A model generated the notes under the pieces. That model was given only the letters and a program-made list of their open reading frames with translations. It did no database searches and was not told where the DNA came from. The position numbers were made by a program, and so were the translations under genes. Positions 35,690 through 64,000 of a stretch of 64,000 nt of DNA are shown piece after piece. The stretch is taken from NCBI RefSeq assembly GCF_963576545.1, contig NC_083637.1:21335507-21399506 (forward strand), read 5' to 3'. Position 1 is the stretch's first letter. Each line of letters starts with the position of its first letter. This DNA is from Limanda limanda. Lineage: Eukaryota; Chordata; Actinopteri; Pleuronectiformes; Pleuronectidae.

Positions 35690-35925
35690 ACCCAATCACG
35701 TCTCTACTGCCCCCCCACTTCCCCATCGACTATTTACATGAAGTGGGCGGGATATCGAGTCCCGTCGCCGGACCTGCTGTTCTGATTGGCCCAGGCCAGC
35801 AGCGTCTCGGGCGCTGATTGGTTTAAATTCCGGTGGAAAGAAAAGGCAGGAGGATCTCCCTGACAGATGAATTCCGTTGTATGTTATTTGACAGTCGCTG
35901 ACGATTGACGAGTCCATCAGCTCAG
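35690..35925 (+). promoter_or_regulatory. pnpla6 promoter and non-coding first exon
   Basis: A CpG-rich region with one direct CCAAT (35692-35696) and two inverted CCAAT boxes (ATTGG at 35785-35789 and 35817-35821). The inverted pair is 32 bp apart, a spacing of three helical turns typical of paired NF-Y sites. A good donor, CTCAG/GTAAAC, follows at 35925/35926. No initiator is needed here because the coding start is in the next exon. I infer a TATA-less housekeeping-type promoter with a start near 35860-35890. Confidence 0.55.
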
Positions 35926-38900
35926 GTAAACGTCTTTCTATAAATCCACCCTCATGATCCCGGTGTTGTGTGTCGTGGCTCCCGGGCCCGGAGCTGCACG
36001 TAGGCTTCCCCCGCGGGGCTCGGGGTTACAGCGGCGTTGGAAGCAGCAGCGGTCCGCTCCGTATGTGTGTGTCAATAACCCTAGAGGAGCTCAGTGCTTC
36101 TGCGGAGGTCAAACTCAGAAAACAAGACCTCAGCAGAAGCCGTCGTTTGTCGGGACATTTCCGATGTTGTGTTGTTGTTTTCGCTCCCGTATGCACGAGG
36201 GTCAACACGGGAAACCGCCATTCACCGCCTCGGCAGCTAGCTAACACCAGCGGCAGCGTTAGCCGGGTATGGATGAGATAGTGAGCCTCTTTCCTGAATG
36301 GTGGAAAGATGTTTCACGGTCTAACCCAATAACTCATATTCATATCACCAGAAACCTTTCATATTCCTGTGAGTGTAGGGTTTCACATCGCCCTGAGTCT
36401 AAACAACTGTGTTTATGTTGGTCAACCACCCATATTGTCAATGTTTGATGTTGCTGTTAGCTAACAGTTCACCTCTGCTTCCAAACTCCTTCCGGTGGAA
36501 TTCATTCACAGGGTTTCGTTCCAAGTTGTGTATGTTTTTTGTCGCTCTATAGACAACATAAACAACCTGTCAGGGGATCCAGGAGAAGTCAGTAAGGCAA
36601 CACCTCTGGCTGCAAAACATGGGAAACTATTTTGGCTGGAGCGAAACCTGAGCTGATTCCTGTGCCCTGCTGCTGATTCCTTCAGGGCTTATAATGTTAC
36701 ATTTTGATTTCTTCATTTGAAAGTCGATTTACTCAAACCTCAAGAGCTGATTCTGTAAAAAGCCTGTGAGAAGTGAAACCCAATTGTATGGCTTGAATTC
36801 AGCGGTCAAAGGTCACTGTCTTGTGGCTGTTTCTCTGTAGTCATATTTTAAAGCAGTATAAATATGACGGTCAAACATCCCACAACCAATCTCGATATAT
36901 ATTCAAACCCTTTATATAGAACTGTATCGTTATTTACAGCCTGTGATTCACGCAAATTTGTTTTGCCCAGTAACCCCAACGGACTGGAGTGTGCATTGTG
37001 TCAGGTGAAAACAGACATGTCTGTGTTAGGAGTCAGGCCAGGTCTGCCCCTGGACAGTGGAGTCAACACTGGCTTGATTGTAAGTAGAGAACAATGGGAG
37101 CAGGCCTGCACCGAGGGAGGCACTGCTCCAAGGCTGGACGTTGGCTACTGACTCATCTCCAGAGGGACGGGCAGGCCAGGGCTGTTCTTAAAAGTGCTAT
37201 TACCACACACGAGGCCGAGAGAGATGATCTGAGGCAACTTGTGGCGACACGTTTTGACACATGATGGTGGCTCCTGATTGTCGTGGTGGATCCTGATGAT
37301 GTTTTATGGTGGTGGCAGGCGATCGTGGACTAAGATTACAACAAGACTGCTCTACATACAGTACACCCACTCGTATACTCTACCATTACTGACAATAACT
37401 CTTCAATTAATTTGTCATTGCTGCTCCCTTCTACTCTATCAGAAATTTTGTTATGTATAAATGCTTTAATCGCTGACACACTGTTCCATTATGTTACAAA
37501 CGGTTTCTTCTAATCAATTAGATAAATCCCCTCTTCTGTTGATGTGTTCAGTTACATGCGGCCTCTCTTGCACCTCGGCCCGTCCTGCAGGAGAGGGATC
37601 CCTCCCATGTGGCTCTCTCTGAGGTTTCTACGTTTTACCCCGGTTGATAGGTTTTCTTTTGGTTGTTTTTCCTCACTCGTTGAGTGTTAAGGACAAAGGA
37701 TCTCACACCTTGTTCAGCCCTTTGAGACAAATTGTGATTTGGGAATATGGGCTATATACAAATAACATTTGATTGATTGATTGATTGACTAATTGGTCAA
37801 CTTTCTTGTCTGGAATAATGCAAGTTTTGTCACAGAGGCTGCTGCACAGGAGACAGACTACAGAGATGTGGTACAGCACCAGGGGCAATAATAACGGTTA
37901 CATCCGCAAATCCACAAGAGAGGATCAATATCTGAACAGGAAGAGAAAAATGACTCACAAATGACGGCTGGCTCATTTGTCAAATAATATTCACATTATA
38001 TAGTTTTACTAGGCACATCATTAAGTGAATTAAAATCTTGTAAATAAAGATAACATAGGCTAAAACAATGCCAAAGATTTTCTTTTGCTACATTATGGTC
38101 CCAAGACAATGGGTCCATTAGTGTTACGTCATGTAACATGACACTCCATCCTCTGGCTCTCACTGATTGAATTTCATCCATGCAGCAGCTCAGCCACTCC
38201 CTCCCTCTCACTGACATTAAGCAGGAAATACATAAGACCAAAGATGCAGCTGATGTCGGTTTGTGTTGTTACTTTAAAATACGGTCAGGACAATATTACT
38301 GAATCATTGTAGAGGTCAACATGGTCGGCCCAAATGTAGTGGATGTTTGTTATTTCTGCCAAAACAATCAGTAGATTGATTAAACAACAGATAAATAATT
38401 TAGGAGTATTTCGATCATTAATCATGAATTTTAGTTATTCATCGTGCATAAATATTGTTATCATCAAACACTCTCAGGTTCCAGCTTCTTGTACAAGCTA
38501 ATTTGCTGCATCTCTGTTTCATATCTGTAAACTGGATCTCTTCAGGTTAAATTCAGGTAAAACAAGACATTTGATATTTAATGACTTCACTAAGGGCTCT
38601 TTAAAGTTGTAATTGACACAGTTTTTAATTTATTTTGATCATTTATTGAATAAATGATAGAGAATTGAACAAGATATCTGTCAAATTAAATAAGCTTTGA
38701 GTCAATTTTGTTTAAATTAATTAACAACCAAATAATTTCAGCTCTAGTTACAGTCCAGTCCGATCATGACAATTATAGTGTAGTAATAATACTAATAATT
38801 ATAATAATAAACATATTTGTGTAATATGTAGATTTCTATTAAAGAATATTAATAAGAGTGTATTAATTCTTAAATGAGGCCATCAATCTTTGTATTTGTC

Positions 38901-40795
38901 AATGTTGATATTTGTACATTCATGTTTCCAGGAAACAGAACAGTTTATAGTCCATCCAAAGACTTTTCACTAATATTTGTGAAATTATATCAGCCATGAG
39001 ATATTTAGTTGTTCATACAGCTCTTTGCTTGTGAAGAGGAAGTACTTTGTATTCCCCCCAGCAAACACAGTCCATGTTGTCAAGCAGCTTGTTTTCCCTC
39101 CAGCCTCCCTCTGCTAGAGTTGTCAAAGCGAGCTAACCTAGCATAGCTGTTTATCTGACTATAGACAGTGAATGGTGCTTGGTGTCCTGGCTGCAGCTCA
39201 CACGCCTGTGTCAGCTGAATCAGTGTGCACAGGCAGATGTGGGCAGGGAGGTGGTATGCAGCCGGCCTGGATGAACTTTAGGAGTAACTGTTTTAGTGCA
39301 GTAGTTTGGTGGCCGTGCAGCATCAGAAGATTCTGGTTTTACTGGGCTGCTCCCAGTAAAATTGACATGATCATATGATTGTTAAATAGGTTAAAAGTTA
39401 CACTATTTAGTAGTATTTGTTTAGTTGCAGGGACGTATTTGTTTAGTTGTTATTACACATAATAACAAACAAATATGAACTGACACGGTCAGCGACTTAA
39501 AATCTTCTGTCTGAAAGCTTTTCATCACATTGGGTTTCCTTAAATTGTCTTAATCCCCAGTTGAAGCGTCACCAATCTGTGGGAACAAGATCATCCCACA
39601 GGGAGGTTAACAGAGAGGGATGGATAAAAGAGGGGAAGGGGTGACCATCTGGATGGGGTTTATCTGTTGTTTTTGGGATGGATGCAAAAGCCTGGACCAG
39701 TTGCCTTGGCAGAAGAGATGAAAAAAGTATTATCATGGAATTGGTGAAATGTGCTCATACAGACACTGAAATAATTTCTTATCTTTCTAATTCTTATTAT
39801 TCTCTCCTGTGTTGTATTAGGGTATGCAGTGTCTCCATGCATACATTAAATAAATAGAAATGAGTAAGAAGACGCTGAGACTACTAGCGATGATATAATT
39901 GGATATAAAATATAGGAGTCTTGTATATGAGAGTATCTACATCATTCATTGAAGTCAAAATTAACTTTGACTTAAGTTTTCTTGTGCAATCTTAAAAAAA
40001 CGAAATACATCAACACAGACGTAATCCCTCTAGGAGACTGAAACATGTCTGCAGTGTAGGTCTGTCTTTGGTTTTTATTGATATAAAAAGTAAGCCACAC
40101 TTCATGGTGTGTCTTGGCTATTCGAGCTAGGTTTGGCAGATGGACAGTATTTACCATGAGTTTTTCAGTGTGGTGTTCAAACATGTTTATAACAACTGTT
40201 GAAAGGGTGGATACCATTTTTCTATTATTTACTGTGAAAACCGTTTAATTCCTTTCTGGCAGTGTGCTGCAGCAGCATGCGTAAAAGTGATCTGATTCAT
40301 CTGATTCTTTTCATCACTCATCAGTTAGAGTTGAAGGAGAGATTAAGGGCTGCTGCAAGAAGACAGTAAACAATGCAAAAACATTAGTCAGGGACTTTCA
40401 AACCGTCTTCCTTAAGGTGAGGCCCTGCAGATGTTGGGCAGCAGCCTCAAACAAACTGACATTGTGAGACAGTGTTAAATAATGTTGGGTTCCCAAGGAA
40501 GGGGACCTCTTTCAGCAGATGTAGATGAAAAGTCAAGAAAAAAGATTTCTATACCTTTTGTGTTTGTGCATGAGTGAACTTCAGAGGGTTTTCACCTGTA
40601 AGACGCTCTTTGAACAGCTGACGTCTTTAGTTGTTATAGTAGGTGAAGCACAGATGTTGTAATACATTTAAACTGCCTGTAATGTATTTAAATAAACATG
40701 TGCTATACAGGGATCCTGAGAGCCAACATTGATTATATTATTTATTTATATCTGTGCTTTCCCTGATGAGTGTGCATTTCTGTGTGTGTTTCCAG
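35926..40795 (+). other. pnpla6 intron 1
   Basis: Large first intron (about 4.9 kb), GTAAAC donor and TTTCCAG acceptor. It contains the downstream half of the CpG-rich promoter region (to about 36290) and a LINE-like 3' end at 37225-37795. It is otherwise AT-rich with no recognisable exon. Confidence 0.6.
37225..37795 (+). mobile_element. teleost non-LTR retrotransposon 3' end
   Basis: The segment contains the familiar fish-repeat phrases GGAGAGGGATCCCTCCCATG, GGCTCTCTCTGAGGTTTCT, CCCTTTGAGACAAATTGTGA and TGGGCTATATACAAATAA. It ends in a (GATT)n tail at 37769-37790. A 5'-truncated copy ending in a short tandem tail is the mark of a LINE inserted by target-primed reverse transcription. No ORF remains. 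The left edge is approximate, and I do not give a family name with confidence. Confidence 0.75.
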
Positions 40796-40836
40796 TGGCC
40801 GTTGATGGACCATCCCTATGAAGAAACGGGTTCACA

Positions 40837-64000
<23,164 letters not shown>

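Noticed and set aside
35954..36281. Two overlapping ORFs (96 and 103 residues) just after the pnpla6 first exon
   Set aside because: They lie in CpG-rich promoter DNA where stops are rare. There is no family resemblance and no clear donor, and the pnpla6 donor at 35926 puts them in intron 1.

Overview
This window is vertebrate nuclear DNA, almost certainly from a ray-finned (teleost) fish. It has split genes with GT-AG introns, abundant long CA/GT and GA microsatellites, AT-rich non-coding DNA, and fish-type interspersed repeats (LINE 3' end with a GATT tail, SINE-like copies, hAT-like MITEs). Nothing suggests a prokaryote or an integrated virus. All three genes lie on the + strand.

Layout. 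(1) 1-27,960 is about 28 kb with no supportable gene. It holds microsatellites, an old MITE-like repeat at 126-345, and many moderately GC, high-complexity blocks that look like conserved non-coding elements. That is the expected setting of a developmental homeobox gene. (2) 27,960-30,400 is a two-exon msx (muscle segment homeobox) gene with a GC-rich promoter, a complete homeodomain and a 3' UTR. (3) 31,860-35,195 is the gene for subunit d of mitochondrial ATP synthase (atp5pd/atp5h), with an ETS-type promoter, a non-coding first exon and five coding exons giving exactly 161 residues. (4) 35,690-64,000 is pnpla6 (neuropathy target esterase, a lysophospholipase). I traced a non-coding first exon and 35 coding positions. 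The gene runs off the right edge with roughly the last 30 residues missing.

The three genes have no evident common pathway: a transcription factor, a respiratory-chain structural subunit and an ER phospholipid hydrolase. Their adjacency is best read as synteny, with the left 28 kb probably serving msx.

The most interesting signal is in pnpla6. The exon carrying the catalytic aspartate of the patatin domain exists twice in tandem (57,658-57,774 and 60,061-60,177). Both copies are 117 nt, both are phase 1-1, and both are open with usable splice sites. One encodes the canonical D-G-G motif and the other a divergent D-G-C version. The divergent copy follows an extended CU-rich tract, the canonical copy uses a GC splice donor, and the intron between them contains a near-perfect 17-bp hairpin. 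Together this looks like a regulated, probably mutually exclusive, exon pair that rewrites the active-site region.

Limits: exon borders were read by eye from splice consensus, frame continuity and remembered family sequence. No alignment, RNA or repeat library was available.
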